DNA of 64,000 nucleotides from JAWLCA01 sp041687395 (GCA_041687395.1 JAWLCA010000006.1:62001-126000); one strand, 5' to 3'; shown: positions 9,137 to 18,338, numbered from the stretch's first letter. Notes: a model not told the origin generated them from the letters alone. A program made the numbers and translations.

Positions 9137-9892
9137 ATGACCCGCTTTCCCCTCGCCCTCGGCCTCGCTGCCGGTCTGGCCGCAACGCCCGCGATGGCCT
9201 TCGACATTTCGGCAATGACCGAGTCCGAACGGGCCGCCTTTGGCGACGCGGTTCGGGACTATCTGATGGAAAACCCCGAGGTTCTGGTCGAAGCGATCGG
9301 CGTGCTGGAGCAGCGCCAGCAGGAGATGGAGGTGGAGAACGACGCCGCCCTGATCCGCACACATGCCGAGGATATCTTTGACGACGGGCATTCCTGGATC
9401 GGCGGGAATCCCGAGGGCGACGTCACGATTGTCGAGTTCGTGGACTATCGGTGCAGCTTCTGCCGCCGCGCCCATCCCGAGATCGAGCAGCTGCTGGAGA
9501 TGGACGGTAACATCCGGCTGGTGATGAAGGAATTCCCGATCCTGGGCGAGCAGTCGGAGCTTTCCAGCCGCTTTGCCGTGGCCGTGCAGCAGCTTCACGG
9601 CGAAGAGGCCTACAAGGCGGTGCATGACGCCCTGATCACCTATCGCGGCGATTTCACCCTGCCCGCGCTGGAGCGTCTGGCCGAGGAACTGGGGCACGAG
9701 CCCGCGCCGCTGCTCACGCGGATGACGGAGACCGAGGTCAGCGATATCCTGCGCGAGAACCGCCAACTGGCCGAACGGCTTCGGATCAACGGGACACCGA
9801 CCTTCATCATGGGCGAGACGATGCTGAGGGGCTATGTCCCGATCGACGGAATGATGCAGATGGTAGAGGCCCTGCGGGAAGAGCAGGGCTGA
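9137..9892 (+). CDS. DsbA-family thiol-disulfide oxidoreductase (Com1/ScsC-like)
   Basis: The 251-residue precursor has a signal peptide (cleavage near AMA-F, residue 21). A helical N-terminal extension at about residues 25-75, rich in Glu and Gln, resembles the ScsC-type oligomerisation domain. A thioredoxin fold follows with CSFC (Cys106 and Cys109) and the cis-proline segment NGTPTF. It likely acts in the periplasm as a disulfide isomerase or oxidase. AGGAG six bases before the ATG at 9137 decides the start; a TTG one codon earlier is also in frame. No DsbB or DsbD gene is adjacent. The stop runs directly into palindromic repeat copy A. Confidence 0.88.
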   Translation: MTRFPLALGLAAGLAATPAMAFDISAMTESERAAFGDAVRDYLMENPEVLVEAIGVLEQRQQEMEVENDAALIRTHAEDIFDDGHSWIGGNPEGDVTIVEFVDYRCSFCRRAHPEIEQLLEMDGNIRLVMKEFPILGEQSELSSRFAVAVQQLHGEEAYKAVHDALITYRGDFTLPALERLAEELGHEPAPLLTRMTETEVSDILRENRQLAERLRINGTPTFIMGETMLRGYVPIDGMMQMVEALREEQG

Positions 9893-9955
9893 GTGTCCAC
9901 GCGTGGACACTTTTCCAAGGCATTGATGTAAAACGCTTTCGCGTTTTTCTTTAAC
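9893..9955 (+). repeat. ACGCGT-palindrome intergenic element, copy A
   Basis: A perfect 18-bp palindrome centred on ACGCGT (9893-9910, arms GTGTCCACG / CGTGGACAC) starts at the base after the stop codon. It is followed by a tail with CAAGGCATTGA, a small stem AAAACGC / GCGTTTT (9930-9936 with 9941-9947), a T-run and CTTTAACCGA. The same order of parts occurs at 15375-15446 and, inverted, at 35059-35122. The site lies between convergent genes (the DsbA-family gene and ispG). The second stem plus T-run could act as a terminator. Confidence 0.75.
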
Positions 9956-9977
9956 CGAAAATCAAGCTTCTGGCGGG

Positions 9978-11105
9978 TTATTCGGCCGCCTCACGGGCTG
10001 CTGCGGCCTCGATTTCGGCGGCCTTTTGTTCCACTTGTTCGACGATATGGTCGATCATCTGGTCATTCGAGAGCTTGTGGCTCTGCTTGCCCGCCAGATA
10101 TACCATGCCGTGCCCGGCACCGCCGCCGGTAAAGCCGATGTCGGTCATCAGCGCCTCGCCCGGCCCGTTCACAACGCAGCCGATGATCGACAGGCTCATC
10201 GCGGTCTTGATGTGTTCCAGCCGCTTTTCCAGTGCCTCGACCGTCTTGATGACATCGAACCCCTGTCGCGCGCAGGAGGGGCAGGAGATGATCTGCACGC
10301 CACGCGTCCGCAGCCCCAGAGACTTCAGGATCTCGTAGCCGACCTTCACCTCTTCGACCGGATCCGCCGAGAGGCTGACGCGGATCGTGTCTCCGATCCC
10401 CATCCAGAGCAGGTTGCCCAGCCCGATGGCCGACTTCACCGTGCCGCTGACCAGACCGCCCGCCTCGGTGATGCCCAGATGGATCGGCGCATCCGTCGCC
10501 TCGGCCAATTGCTGATAAGCGGCGGCGGCAAGGAAAACGTCGGAGGCCTTGCAGGAGATCTTGAATTCGTGAAAGTCGTTGTCCTGCAACAGCTTGATGT
10601 GATCGAGCCCGCTTTCGACCATCGCGTCCGGGCAGGGCTCGCCATATTTCTCCAGCAGATGCCGCTCCAGGCTGCCGGCGTTGACGCCGATGCGAATCGA
10701 ACAGCCGTGGTCGCGCGCCGCGCGCACCACCTCGCGCACCCGGTCGGCGCTGCCGATGTTGCCGGGGTTGATCCGCAGGCAGGCCGCCCCTGCCTCTGCC
10801 GCCTCGATCGCGCGTTTGTAGTGAAAATGGATGTCGGCCACGATCGGCACCGGGCTCTCCGCGACGATCTCGCGCAATGCACGGGTTGAGGATTCGTCAG
10901 GCGTGGAGACCCGGACGATATCGGCGCCAGCCTCCGCGCAGCGCTGGATCTGCGCGATCGTGGCACGCACGTCTGATGTGTCCGTGTTGGTCATCGTCTG
11001 GACCGAGATCGGCGCGTCGCCGCCAACCGCGATCGGCCCGACCATGATCTGTCGAGACTTGCGCCGATAGATGTTGCGCCAGGGACGGATGGGATTCAGC
11101 GACAT
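9978..11105 (-). CDS. ispG: 4-hydroxy-3-methylbut-2-enyl diphosphate synthase
   Basis: IspG converts methylerythritol cyclodiphosphate to HMBPP in the non-mevalonate isoprenoid pathway, using a [4Fe-4S] cluster. The 375-residue protein has the TIM-barrel part with substrate-binding segments (VQTMTNTDT, VADIHFHYKRA, RINPGNIG). The C-terminal part carries the cluster cysteines seen as SCPSC and IGCVVNGPGEA. Length and order match the bacterial two-domain form. The start ATG has only a weak AAGG upstream. It lies 116 bases downstream of the rodZ-like gene on the same strand and may be co-transcribed with it. Confidence 0.96.
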   Translation of the reverse strand: MSLNPIRPWRNIYRRKSRQIMVGPIAVGGDAPISVQTMTNTDTSDVRATIAQIQRCAEAGADIVRVSTPDESSTRALREIVAESPVPIVADIHFHYKRAIEAAEAGAACLRINPGNIGSADRVREVVRAARDHGCSIRIGVNAGSLERHLLEKYGEPCPDAMVESGLDHIKLLQDNDFHEFKISCKASDVFLAAAAYQQLAEATDAPIHLGITEAGGLVSGTVKSAIGLGNLLWMGIGDTIRVSLSADPVEEVKVGYEILKSLGLRTRGVQIISCPSCARQGFDVIKTVEALEKRLEHIKTAMSLSIIGCVVNGPGEALMTDIGFTGGGAGHGMVYLAGKQSHKLSNDQMIDHIVEQVEQKAAEIEAAAAREAAE

Positions 11106-11221
11106 GGAGGAACCTTGGTCAGCATTGCAGCAACAAGGATAGGGCCTGCCGCGGGGCGCGGCAACCGCATCGGGATGAACCGGGTCATCCTATGCTCAGA
11201 AAGAGTGGACCGCGCGCGCGC

Positions 11222-12409
11222 TCAATCCGGCTCGGCCTGCGCCACGGAAAAGCGCGCCAGATCGGCGTCCTGGCTGGTGTCGGCGACCTGATAGACGTCG
11301 GTCAGGGACTCTGGCGAAAGGATGACGCTGCGGGCGATCTGCGCGCCGGGGGCCGAGGGACCGTAGGTTTCGCCATTCACGAGGAAATAGACCGCACCGG
11401 AATTGCCCGCGCGCAGCACCGGCGGCTCTTCCATCTGTGGCACCACGTAGCGTTCGTTTGCATCGAGAATCTTTTCGAACAGCGTGGTGCCGTCGGCCGC
11501 CTGCACGCGCACCCAGGCGGGACGAACGGCCAGGATTTCCACCACCGGCGGCCCTGCTTCCACGACCTGAATCTCGGCCGCGTCCGGCACCGCCGGATCG
11601 ATCTCGGCCAAGGTTTCGGCTTCCTCGCCCTGCCCGTCAGCCAGCACGCCGGTGCGGCGCGGATCGATGGCGGCGATGGGGCCGTCGCGCGACTCCATCA
11701 CCGGCACGTCCAGCGCCTGCGGGCGATACAGCCGATCCAGAGCCTCGGGCGAGGGCAGCGAAAGACCGGAATCGACCGCCGCCACATCGGTCAGCGCGGT
11801 GGCGCCGGCAAGCGGGTCCAGCGTGGCGACGACACCCGAGGGCGGCGTGTCCACCGGCGCAAGCTGCACGCGCTGGACTTCCTGCAGGACGGTCCAGCCA
11901 CCGAATGCGATCGCGCCGGTCAGCGCGGCAAGGATGAACAGGGATCCCAATGCGCCCGGCTCGATCCGCGACAGCGGGTTTTCGCCCCGCGGCACGAAGC
12001 TGGCGCGCGGGTTGGCCAGCGGGTCAGCATATTCGGTCTTGCGCCGCGCCACGGCCGCCGCGCCCATCCGCGGGCTGGAGGCCGAGGGCGACATGCCGTG
12101 CGCAGTGCGGAAACCCGCCTCCTCGCAGAAGCGGGCATAGGCCCATTCAGGATCCATCCCGAGATAGCGCGCGTAGGAGCGCACATAGCCCGCGATGAAG
12201 CCCTGCGTTTCGAAGGCGGAGACGTCACAATTCTCGATCGCGGCGATCTGGGTCGCCTTGATCTTCAGTTCGCGTTGAACGTCGAGAAGCGATTTGCCGA
12301 GCGTCGCGCGTTCGCCGCGCATCAGGTCACCCAGACGCACGTCGAAATCGTCAAACCCCTTGGGTTTCACCGCGTCCTGCGTCGAAGGTTGATCCCTTCG
12401 CCCGATCAT
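11222..12409 (-). CDS. RodZ-like helix-turn-helix membrane protein with DUF4115
   Basis: The 395-residue protein starts with a RodZ-type helix-turn-helix domain (about residues 20-90, including GKSLLDVQRELKI and GFIAGYVRSYARYL). A Pro/Arg-rich linker, one transmembrane helix at about residues 155-175 and an extracytoplasmic part with a C-terminal DUF4115 domain follow. In E. coli RodZ links MreB filaments to the wall-synthesis machinery, and this protein is the likely alphaproteobacterial counterpart. The start at 12409 (MIGRR) fits related proteins and has GAAGAGG upstream; earlier in-frame starts at 12454 and 12556 add unconserved residues. It sits between hemA and ispG, all on the minus strand. 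Confidence 0.87.
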   Translation of the reverse strand: MIGRRDQPSTQDAVKPKGFDDFDVRLGDLMRGERATLGKSLLDVQRELKIKATQIAAIENCDVSAFETQGFIAGYVRSYARYLGMDPEWAYARFCEEAGFRTAHGMSPSASSPRMGAAAVARRKTEYADPLANPRASFVPRGENPLSRIEPGALGSLFILAALTGAIAFGGWTVLQEVQRVQLAPVDTPPSGVVATLDPLAGATALTDVAAVDSGLSLPSPEALDRLYRPQALDVPVMESRDGPIAAIDPRRTGVLADGQGEEAETLAEIDPAVPDAAEIQVVEAGPPVVEILAVRPAWVRVQAADGTTLFEKILDANERYVVPQMEEPPVLRAGNSGAVYFLVNGETYGPSAPGAQIARSVILSPESLTDVYQVADTSQDADLARFSVAQAEPD

Positions 12410-12522
12410 GCCTGCCTCTTCTCTGTCCCGCCTGATCCGGACGAGTGCTGTCATCGACTCGCCCCGCCTCGTCTTCACGCAAAGGTAGCACAGCGCAAGT
12501 CGCATTGCACCAGTTCTGGTGC

Positions 12523-13746
12523 TCAGGCAGAGAGTTCGGCGCGATTCAGCGCACAATGCGCCCAGAGTTGATCCATGGCGCGGACAAGCCGGTCCGTCAT
12601 CGGCCCGTCATGCACCGGAGAGGGGGTGAAGCGCAGCCGCTCGGTCCCGCGCGGAACCGTCGGAAAATTGATGGGTTGCACATAAATCCCGTAGTTTTCG
12701 AGCAGCATGTCGGACAGCTGCTTGCAGTGGACGGGGTCGCCCACATGGACAGGAACGATGTGGCTGCCATGGTCGATGATCGGCAGGCCAAGGCCGCGGA
12801 GACGCAGTTTCAGCGCCGCCGCACGCTCTTGATGCAGGTCTCGGAGGGCTTGGTCGCCCTTCAGGTGGCGAATCGATTCCGCCGCCCCCGCTGCAACCGC
12901 AGGTGGTAGGGATGTGGTGAAGATGAACCCGGGCGCGTAGGACCGGACCGCGTCCACCATGCGCGCGCTGGAGGCGATGTAGCCGCCCGCGACGCCATAG
13001 GCCTTGGCGAGCGTGCCGTTGATGATGTCGATCCGTCCCATCAGCCCGTCGCGCTCTGCCACGCCCGCGCCGCGCGGGCCGTACATGCCGACCGCGTGCA
13101 CCTCGTCGATGTAGGTCAGCGCGTCGAATTCGTCCGCAAGATCGCAGATCGCCTTGATCGGGCCGAAATCGCCGTCCATGGAGTAGACGCTTTCGAACGC
13201 GATCAGCTTCGGCGCTGCGGGGTCCTCGGCTTCCAGCAGTTCGCGCAGATGCTCCACGTCGTTGTGGCGGAAGACGCGCTTTGCACCGCCGTTGCGGCGC
13301 ACCCCTTCGATCATCGAGGCGTGGTTCAGCGCGTCGGAATAGATGATGAGGCCGGGAAACAGTTTCGGCAGGGTCGAGAGCGTGGCATCGTTCGCGATAT
13401 AGGCCGAGGTAAAGACAAGGGCGGCTTCCTTGCCGTGCAGATCCGCGATCTCGGCCTCGAGCGCCTTGTGATAGAGTGTGGTGCCCGAGATGTTGCGCGT
13501 CCCGCCCGACCCTGCGCCCGAGATGTCGATCGCCTCGTGCATCGCCTTCAGGACTGCCGGGTGCTGGCCCATCCCCAGATAATCGTTGCCGCACCAGACG
13601 GTGATCTCGCGCGTGGTGCCGTCCGGGCGGCGCCATGTGGCGCAGGGGAAAGACCCGCAGTGACGCTCGATATCGATGAAGGTCCGGTAGCGTCCTTCGT
13701 CGTGCAGACGGTCGATGGCGGATTGCAGCGCGGTATCGTAATTCAA
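12523..13746 (-). CDS. hemA: 5-aminolevulinate synthase
   Basis: This enzyme condenses glycine and succinyl-CoA to 5-aminolevulinate, the first step of tetrapyrrole synthesis in alphaproteobacteria (Shemin pathway). The 407 residues match the Rhodobacter HemA closely end to end. The glycine-rich GAGSGGTRNISGT, the IDEVHAVG cofactor segment and the PLP lysine K248 in GTLAKAYG are visible; most homologues read GTLGKAYG. The start is a TTG with GGGAGAG upstream. An FNR-type palindrome lies about 70 bases upstream (13814-13827), suggesting oxygen control as known for hemA in Rhodobacter. Confidence 0.97.
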   Translation of the reverse strand: MNYDTALQSAIDRLHDEGRYRTFIDIERHCGSFPCATWRRPDGTTREITVWCGNDYLGMGQHPAVLKAMHEAIDISGAGSGGTRNISGTTLYHKALEAEIADLHGKEAALVFTSAYIANDATLSTLPKLFPGLIIYSDALNHASMIEGVRRNGGAKRVFRHNDVEHLRELLEAEDPAAPKLIAFESVYSMDGDFGPIKAICDLADEFDALTYIDEVHAVGMYGPRGAGVAERDGLMGRIDIINGTLAKAYGVAGGYIASSARMVDAVRSYAPGFIFTTSLPPAVAAGAAESIRHLKGDQALRDLHQERAAALKLRLRGLGLPIIDHGSHIVPVHVGDPVHCKQLSDMLLENYGIYVQPINFPTVPRGTERLRFTPSPVHDGPMTDRLVRAMDQLWAHCALNRAELSA

Positions 13747-13813
13747 GTCGTCTCTCCCTGGCCTTCAGCTCGGGTTCTTGTCGATCCCCTGCCACAGAAG
13801 CGGAGGCTGCGCC

Positions 13814-13827
13814 TTGATATGGATCAC
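13814..13827 (-). promoter_or_regulatory. FNR/FnrL-type box upstream of hemA
   Basis: The sequence TTGAT-ATGG-ATCAC matches the FNR consensus TTGAT-N4-ATCAA at nine of ten positions. It is centred about 75 bases upstream of the hemA start codon, in the region divergent from the M20 peptidase. FnrL control of hemA is established in Rhodobacter, so the placement fits; binding here is inferred. Confidence 0.65.
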
Positions 13828-13966
13828 ATGTCGGCAGGGACAGGGTCCATATTGTCGCTCCTTCCGGATAGCCCGATGAGGCCGCGGGGTCAATTCAACT
13901 CGGGTCGAGGGGCTTCTGGACAGCGCGCGCAAGGCTGCTAGGGTCGCGCCCGAAAAGGAGACCGCC

Positions 13967-15355
13967 ATGACCGCCACCCCCCGCCTTGCCCCCGTGCTGG
14001 AACGCATCGACACCGATATCGACGCGGCCACCGACCGCCTGCTGGACCTGCTTCGCATCCCCTCGATCTCTACCGATCCGGCCTTCAAGGACCATTGTCG
14101 CGCCGCGGCCGACTGGCTGGTGAACGATCTTAAGTCGCTGGGCGTAGACGCAGCGGCCCGGCCGACGCCGGGGCATCCGATGGTGGTGGGGAAGAGCGCT
14201 GGCGGCGGCGGGCCGCAGCTGCTGTTCTATGGTCACTATGATGTCCAGCCGGTCGATCCGCTGTCCCTCTGGGATCGCGATCCGTTCGATCCGGCGGTCG
14301 AGGCCACGGCCAAGGGAAAGGTCATTCGCGGCCGCGGGTCGGCGGATGACAAGGGCCAGCTGATGACCTTTGTCGAGGCGTGCCGGGCGTGGGTTGCCGT
14401 CCGTGGCAGCCTGCCGGTGCCGATCACTTTCTTTTTCGAGGGCGAGGAGGAATCCGGCTCTCCCAGCCTTGTGCCTTACTTGAAGGAACACGGCGACGAG
14501 TTGAAATCCGACGTGGCACTGATCTGCGATACCGGACTTTTCGGCCATGACACGCCGGGCATCGTGACCATGTTGCGTGGTCTGCTGGGCGAGGAGTTGA
14601 CGATCACCGGGCCGAACAAGGACCTGCATTCGGGAATGTTCGGGGGGGCGGCGATGAACCCGATCCGGGTGCTGACGAAGATCTTGTCCGGGTTGCATGA
14701 CGATCAGGGGCGGGTCACGGTGCCGGGCTTCTACGATGGCGTGCCGGAACTGGCCCCCGAGATCCGGGCGCAGTGGGAGGGGCTGAACTTTGACCACAAC
14801 GAATTTCTGGGCGAAGTCGGCCTGTCTCACCCGGCGGGCGAGCAGGATCGCAGCGCGCTGGAGATGATCTGGTCGCGCCCGACCTGCGAGATCAACGGGA
14901 TCGGCGGCGGCTATCAGGGTGACGGGTTCAAGACCGTGCTGCCGTCGAAAGCCAGTGCCAAGGTCAGCTTTCGCCTTGTCGGGCAGCAGGACCCCCACAA
15001 GATCCGCGAGGCGTTCCGGGCCTATGTCCAGTCCATGCTGCCGCCGGACTGCTCGGTGGAATTCAAGGGATATAGCGCGTCGCCCGCCAGCGTGATGGCG
15101 ACCGACCACCCGGCGTTCGAGGCCGCCCGGGCGGCGCTGTCGGATGAATGGCCGAAGGAGGCGGCGTTCATCGGGTCGGGCGGGTCGATCCCGGTGGCGG
15201 GGTATTTCAAGTCGCTGCTGGGAATGGATTCGATGCTGATCGGGTTTGGCCGGGACGACGACCAGATCCACAGTCCGAACGAGAAATACGACCTGGAATG
15301 CTTCCACAAGGGCATCCGAAGCTGGGCGCGGGTGCTGGACGCGTTGGCCAGATAA
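13967..15355 (+). CDS. M20 family dipeptidase/carboxypeptidase-like hydrolase
   Basis: The 462-residue protein belongs to the M20 dinuclear-zinc family, dipeptidase-like subgroup. The metal ligands are seen in FYGHYDVQP, in GRGSADDKG and in the catalytic EGEEESGS. The bacterial dimerisation (lid) domain lies in the middle (KDLHSGMFGGAAMNP), and the final zinc histidine is in IHSPNEKYD. It probably hydrolyses dipeptides or N-acyl amino acids in the cytoplasm; there is no signal peptide. AAAAGGAGA precedes the ATG. It diverges from hemA and is followed by repeat copy B. Confidence 0.9.
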   Translation: MTATPRLAPVLERIDTDIDAATDRLLDLLRIPSISTDPAFKDHCRAAADWLVNDLKSLGVDAAARPTPGHPMVVGKSAGGGGPQLLFYGHYDVQPVDPLSLWDRDPFDPAVEATAKGKVIRGRGSADDKGQLMTFVEACRAWVAVRGSLPVPITFFFEGEEESGSPSLVPYLKEHGDELKSDVALICDTGLFGHDTPGIVTMLRGLLGEELTITGPNKDLHSGMFGGAAMNPIRVLTKILSGLHDDQGRVTVPGFYDGVPELAPEIRAQWEGLNFDHNEFLGEVGLSHPAGEQDRSALEMIWSRPTCEINGIGGGYQGDGFKTVLPSKASAKVSFRLVGQQDPHKIREAFRAYVQSMLPPDCSVEFKGYSASPASVMATDHPAFEAARAALSDEWPKEAAFIGSGGSIPVAGYFKSLLGMDSMLIGFGRDDDQIHSPNEKYDLECFHKGIRSWARVLDALAR

Positions 15356-15374
15356 GGGGCGCAACAAGGTAAAT

Positions 15375-15446
15375 TTGCCGAGATGCTCACGCGTGAGCAT
15401 TTCGGCAAGATATTGAAATCGCTCATTTTCGGATTTTTTCTTAACC
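15375..15446 (+). repeat. ACGCGT-palindrome intergenic element, copy B
   Basis: An 18-bp perfect palindrome (15383-15400, arms ATGCTCACG / CGTGAGCAT) extends by seven more pairs (TTGCCGA ... TCGGCAA) across one mismatch, giving a 34-base hairpin at 15375-15408. The tail that follows has CAAGATATTGA, ATCGCTCA, a T-run and CTTAACCGA, in the same order as copies A and C. The site lies between the convergent M20 and ZIP genes. Confidence 0.75.
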
Positions 15447-15487
15447 GAATCGAAAGACTTTCGCAGCCGAATTTCGCGGCCTGAGAT

Positions 15488-16261
15488 TCAGCCGAGCACC
15501 ACGTCCAGCACCATCATCAGCACCAGCCCCAGAACCAGCCCCGCGGTGGCGCGGGCCTGGTTGCGGTGGCGGTGGGTCTCGGGGATGATCTCGTGACTGA
15601 TGACGTAGATCATCGCCCCCGCGGCGAAGGTCAGCCCCCAGGGCAACAGCGGCTCGGAAACCGACACCACCACCACGCCGATCAATCCGCCCACGGGTTC
15701 GATCAGGCCGGTGACGAGCGCGACGATGAAGGCGAAGCGGCGATCGTACCCAAGGCCGAGCAGGGCGACGGCCACCGCCATCCCCTCGGGCAGGTTCTGC
15801 AGCCCGATACCGATGGCGAGCGTGGTGCCCTTTGCCACGTCGCCGCCTGCAAACCCGATGCCGACGGCCATTCCTTCGGGGAAGTTGTGGATGGTGATGG
15901 CCAGAACGAACAACCAGATCCGCGCGAGGCTGCCGGGGTCGGCACCTTCGCGCCCTTGGACAAAGTGTTCGTGGGGCAGCAACTCGTTCAGTGCGGCGAC
16001 GGCGGCGGCACCCAGGATGATCCCCGCGCCCGCGATCAGGGCGGCGACGAGCAGGCTGCCGTGGCGGGCCTCGGCCGCCTCGATCCCCGGAATGATGAGC
16101 GAGAAGTAGGAGGCCGAGAGCATGACGCCCGCGGCGAACCCCAGAAGCGCGTCGCTGGTCGGGCGTGAGATCGAGCGGCCCAGCAGGACCGGCAGCGCGC
16201 CGACCCCGGTCATCAGACCGGCGACAAGGCTGGCCAGCGCGCCCCAGAGGATGATCTCCAT
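15488..16261 (-). CDS. ZIP family metal transporter
   Basis: This 257-residue inner-membrane protein has about eight hydrophobic segments and the two ZIP signature helices seen as HNFPEGMA and QNLPEGMA, which form the metal-binding centre. It most resembles the ZupT-like bacterial branch, which imports zinc and other divalent cations. A His-containing loop (HEHFVQGREG) lies between helices 3 and 4. The gene begins 13 bases after holC on the same strand, so pepA-holC-ZIP may be one transcript. Confidence 0.88.
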   Translation of the reverse strand: MEIILWGALASLVAGLMTGVGALPVLLGRSISRPTSDALLGFAAGVMLSASYFSLIIPGIEAAEARHGSLLVAALIAGAGIILGAAAVAALNELLPHEHFVQGREGADPGSLARIWLFVLAITIHNFPEGMAVGIGFAGGDVAKGTTLAIGIGLQNLPEGMAVAVALLGLGYDRRFAFIVALVTGLIEPVGGLIGVVVVSVSEPLLPWGLTFAAGAMIYVISHEIIPETHRHRNQARATAGLVLGLVLMMVLDVVLG

Positions 16262-16274
16262 CGCCCGCCCCCCG

Positions 16275-16739
16275 TCAGCCTGCGCCGCGTTCGGCCTTCT
16301 TCTCCCAGCGGCCGGAGTCGTCGGACCAGTATTGCGCCGCGATCCCGGCCTCGGTCAGCGTTTTCCACTGGCCGCGCGCCTTGGTCAGGGCCTCTGGATC
16401 GTTGCCATCGAAGAGGATGCAGACGCGGGTCAGGCTGGCGGCCTCGTCCAGCGTCACGTCGGCGCTGTCCACCGCCATCAGGCAGGCGGGCGCGTTGGGC
16501 AGGTCGGGCGCGGTGGTCAGCAGGATCGGCTGGTCGGCATCATGCGGGCCGCCGGCCAGACCGTGAGGCAGGAAGCCGTCCTCGGCCCCCAGCCACAACT
16601 TTTCGTCCAACCAGCGCATCCGGTCGGCGCTGATCCCGCGCACCGCCACGCGCCAGCCAGCACCGAGGGATTTCTCGAGCAGCGCCGGCAGCGCCGCCTC
16701 GAGCGGTTGCCGGGTCAGGTGGTAGAAATAGACGGCCAT
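16275..16739 (-). CDS. holC: DNA polymerase III chi subunit
   Basis: HolC is the clamp-loader accessory subunit that contacts single-strand binding protein. The 154-residue protein shows the family hallmarks: the N-terminal VYFYHLT, the WLDEKLW segment, QPILLTT and the C-terminal WKTLTEAG region. Its start overlaps the pepA stop by one base (TGATG). The pepA-holC pair is a widely conserved bacterial arrangement that supports the call. Confidence 0.9.
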   Translation of the reverse strand: MAVYFYHLTRQPLEAALPALLEKSLGAGWRVAVRGISADRMRWLDEKLWLGAEDGFLPHGLAGGPHDADQPILLTTAPDLPNAPACLMAVDSADVTLDEAASLTRVCILFDGNDPEALTKARGQWKTLTEAGIAAQYWSDDSGRWEKKAERGAG

Positions 16740-18208
16740 CAGCCCTCGAACCGGTCGCGGATCAGGCGGTCCAGCGTCATCACGCCCCAGCCGGTCGCCC
16801 CCTTGGGTGCAAAGGTGGTGTCGGATTTCAGCAGCGCGACGCCGGCGATGTCCAGATGCACCCAGGGGGTTTCGGACTTCACGAAGCGTTGCAGGAACTG
16901 CGCCGCGGTGATCGAGCCCGCCGGGCGGCCGGCGCTGTTCTTCATGTCGGCAAGGCGGGACTTGATCAGCTTGTCATAGGCTTCGCCCAGCGGTAGGCGC
17001 CAGGCGCCCTCGCCCTCGGCCCGCGCGGCGGCCAGCACGCCATCGGCCAGCGCGTCGTCATTGGCAAAGACGCCCGCGTTCTCGTGCCCCAGAGCGACGA
17101 TCACCGCGCCCGTCAGGGTGGCAAGGTCGATCATGCCGGCAGGCTTGAAGCGGTCTTGCGCGTACCACAGCAGGTCGGCCAGAACGAGGCGCCCCTCGGC
17201 GTCGGTGTTGATCACCTCGATCGTGTCGCCCTTCATGGACTTCACGATATCGCCGGGGCGCTGCGCGCGGCCGTCGGGCATGTTCTCGACCAGCCCCACG
17301 AGGCCCACGACATTCGCCTTGGCCTTGCGCAGCGCGATGGCCTTCATCACGCCCGCGACGACGCCCGCGCCGCCCATGTCCATCGTCATCTCTTCCATGC
17401 CGCCCGCGGGCTTGATCGAGATGCCGCCGGTGTCGAACACCACGCCCTTGCCGACCAGCGCGAGCGGGGCATCGCCCTTCTTGCCGCCCTTCCAGCGCAT
17501 CACCACGACCTTTGACGGGCTTTCCGACCCCTGCCCGACCGCCAGCAGCGCGCGCATACCGAGCTTTTCCAGATCCTTTTCCTCCAGCACCTCTACCTTC
17601 AGGCCGAGGTCGGACAGCGCCACAAGCTGCGCGGCAAAGCTGGTGGTTGTCAGCACGTTCGCGGGGGTGTTGATCAGGTCGCGGGTGTAGAAGGTGCCTT
17701 CGGCCACCGCGCGCAAGGGGGCAAAGGCGGCCTCGGCGCCCTTGGGGTCCTTCACCATCAGTCGCACCGCGCCGGGTGCCTCGCCCTTGTCAGATTTGTG
17801 GTCGGTGAAGCTGTAGGCGCGCAGCGCCAGGCCGAGGGCCAGTTCCTCGGGCTTGGCCCGGCTTCCGAACAGAACGGTCTCACCCGCGGCCGGCAGCTTC
17901 TGCCCGATCCCCGCCCCGACCTTGCGCAGATCGGCGGCGCTGGCGCGGGCGGGCAGCCGGATGGCACGCACCGCCTCTGCCTTCAGGCCGGCGGGCCAGG
18001 CCAGATCCACCCCCTCGCCCGGTTTCAGCTTTTCCCAGGCTTTGCTTTCGGCCAGCCGCGCCAGCGCCCCGCGCATCAGGCGGTTCAGGCGGCGGGCGAG
18101 CAGGTCGCGCGGGCCGTCTGCGTCCATCAGAACGGTGATCCGGCCGGGAGTGTCGGATAGCGCGTCGGCGTCGGGTTCGAGGAAGGAAATCTTTGGCAGG
18201 TCGGTCAT
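16739..18208 (-). CDS. pepA: Leucyl aminopeptidase
   Basis: This cytosolic M17 aminopeptidase removes N-terminal amino acids using two metal ions. The 489-residue protein has a variable N-terminal domain and a catalytic C-terminal domain. The latter has VGKGVVFDTGGISIKP (metal lysine and aspartate), MDMGGAG and the family signature NTDAEGRL, with its metal-binding aspartate and glutamate. Some PepA proteins also bind DNA, which cannot be judged here. holC follows with a one-base overlap; lptF is divergent 130 bases upstream. Confidence 0.95.
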   Translation of the reverse strand: MTDLPKISFLEPDADALSDTPGRITVLMDADGPRDLLARRLNRLMRGALARLAESKAWEKLKPGEGVDLAWPAGLKAEAVRAIRLPARASAADLRKVGAGIGQKLPAAGETVLFGSRAKPEELALGLALRAYSFTDHKSDKGEAPGAVRLMVKDPKGAEAAFAPLRAVAEGTFYTRDLINTPANVLTTTSFAAQLVALSDLGLKVEVLEEKDLEKLGMRALLAVGQGSESPSKVVVMRWKGGKKGDAPLALVGKGVVFDTGGISIKPAGGMEEMTMDMGGAGVVAGVMKAIALRKAKANVVGLVGLVENMPDGRAQRPGDIVKSMKGDTIEVINTDAEGRLVLADLLWYAQDRFKPAGMIDLATLTGAVIVALGHENAGVFANDDALADGVLAAARAEGEGAWRLPLGEAYDKLIKSRLADMKNSAGRPAGSITAAQFLQRFVKSETPWVHLDIAGVALLKSDTTFAPKGATGWGVMTLDRLIRDRFEG

Positions 18209-18338
18209 GAGGAACTCCTTTGCGCAGCAGTCTGGGACAGGCGCGGGGCGGTGCCAAGGGGCAAGTTAGCGGTTCCAGCGGCCGGGCTTTTCGTCTAGCG
18301 TGCAAGCCGCGCCGGGGGGCAGTGCGGGATAGGTAGGC

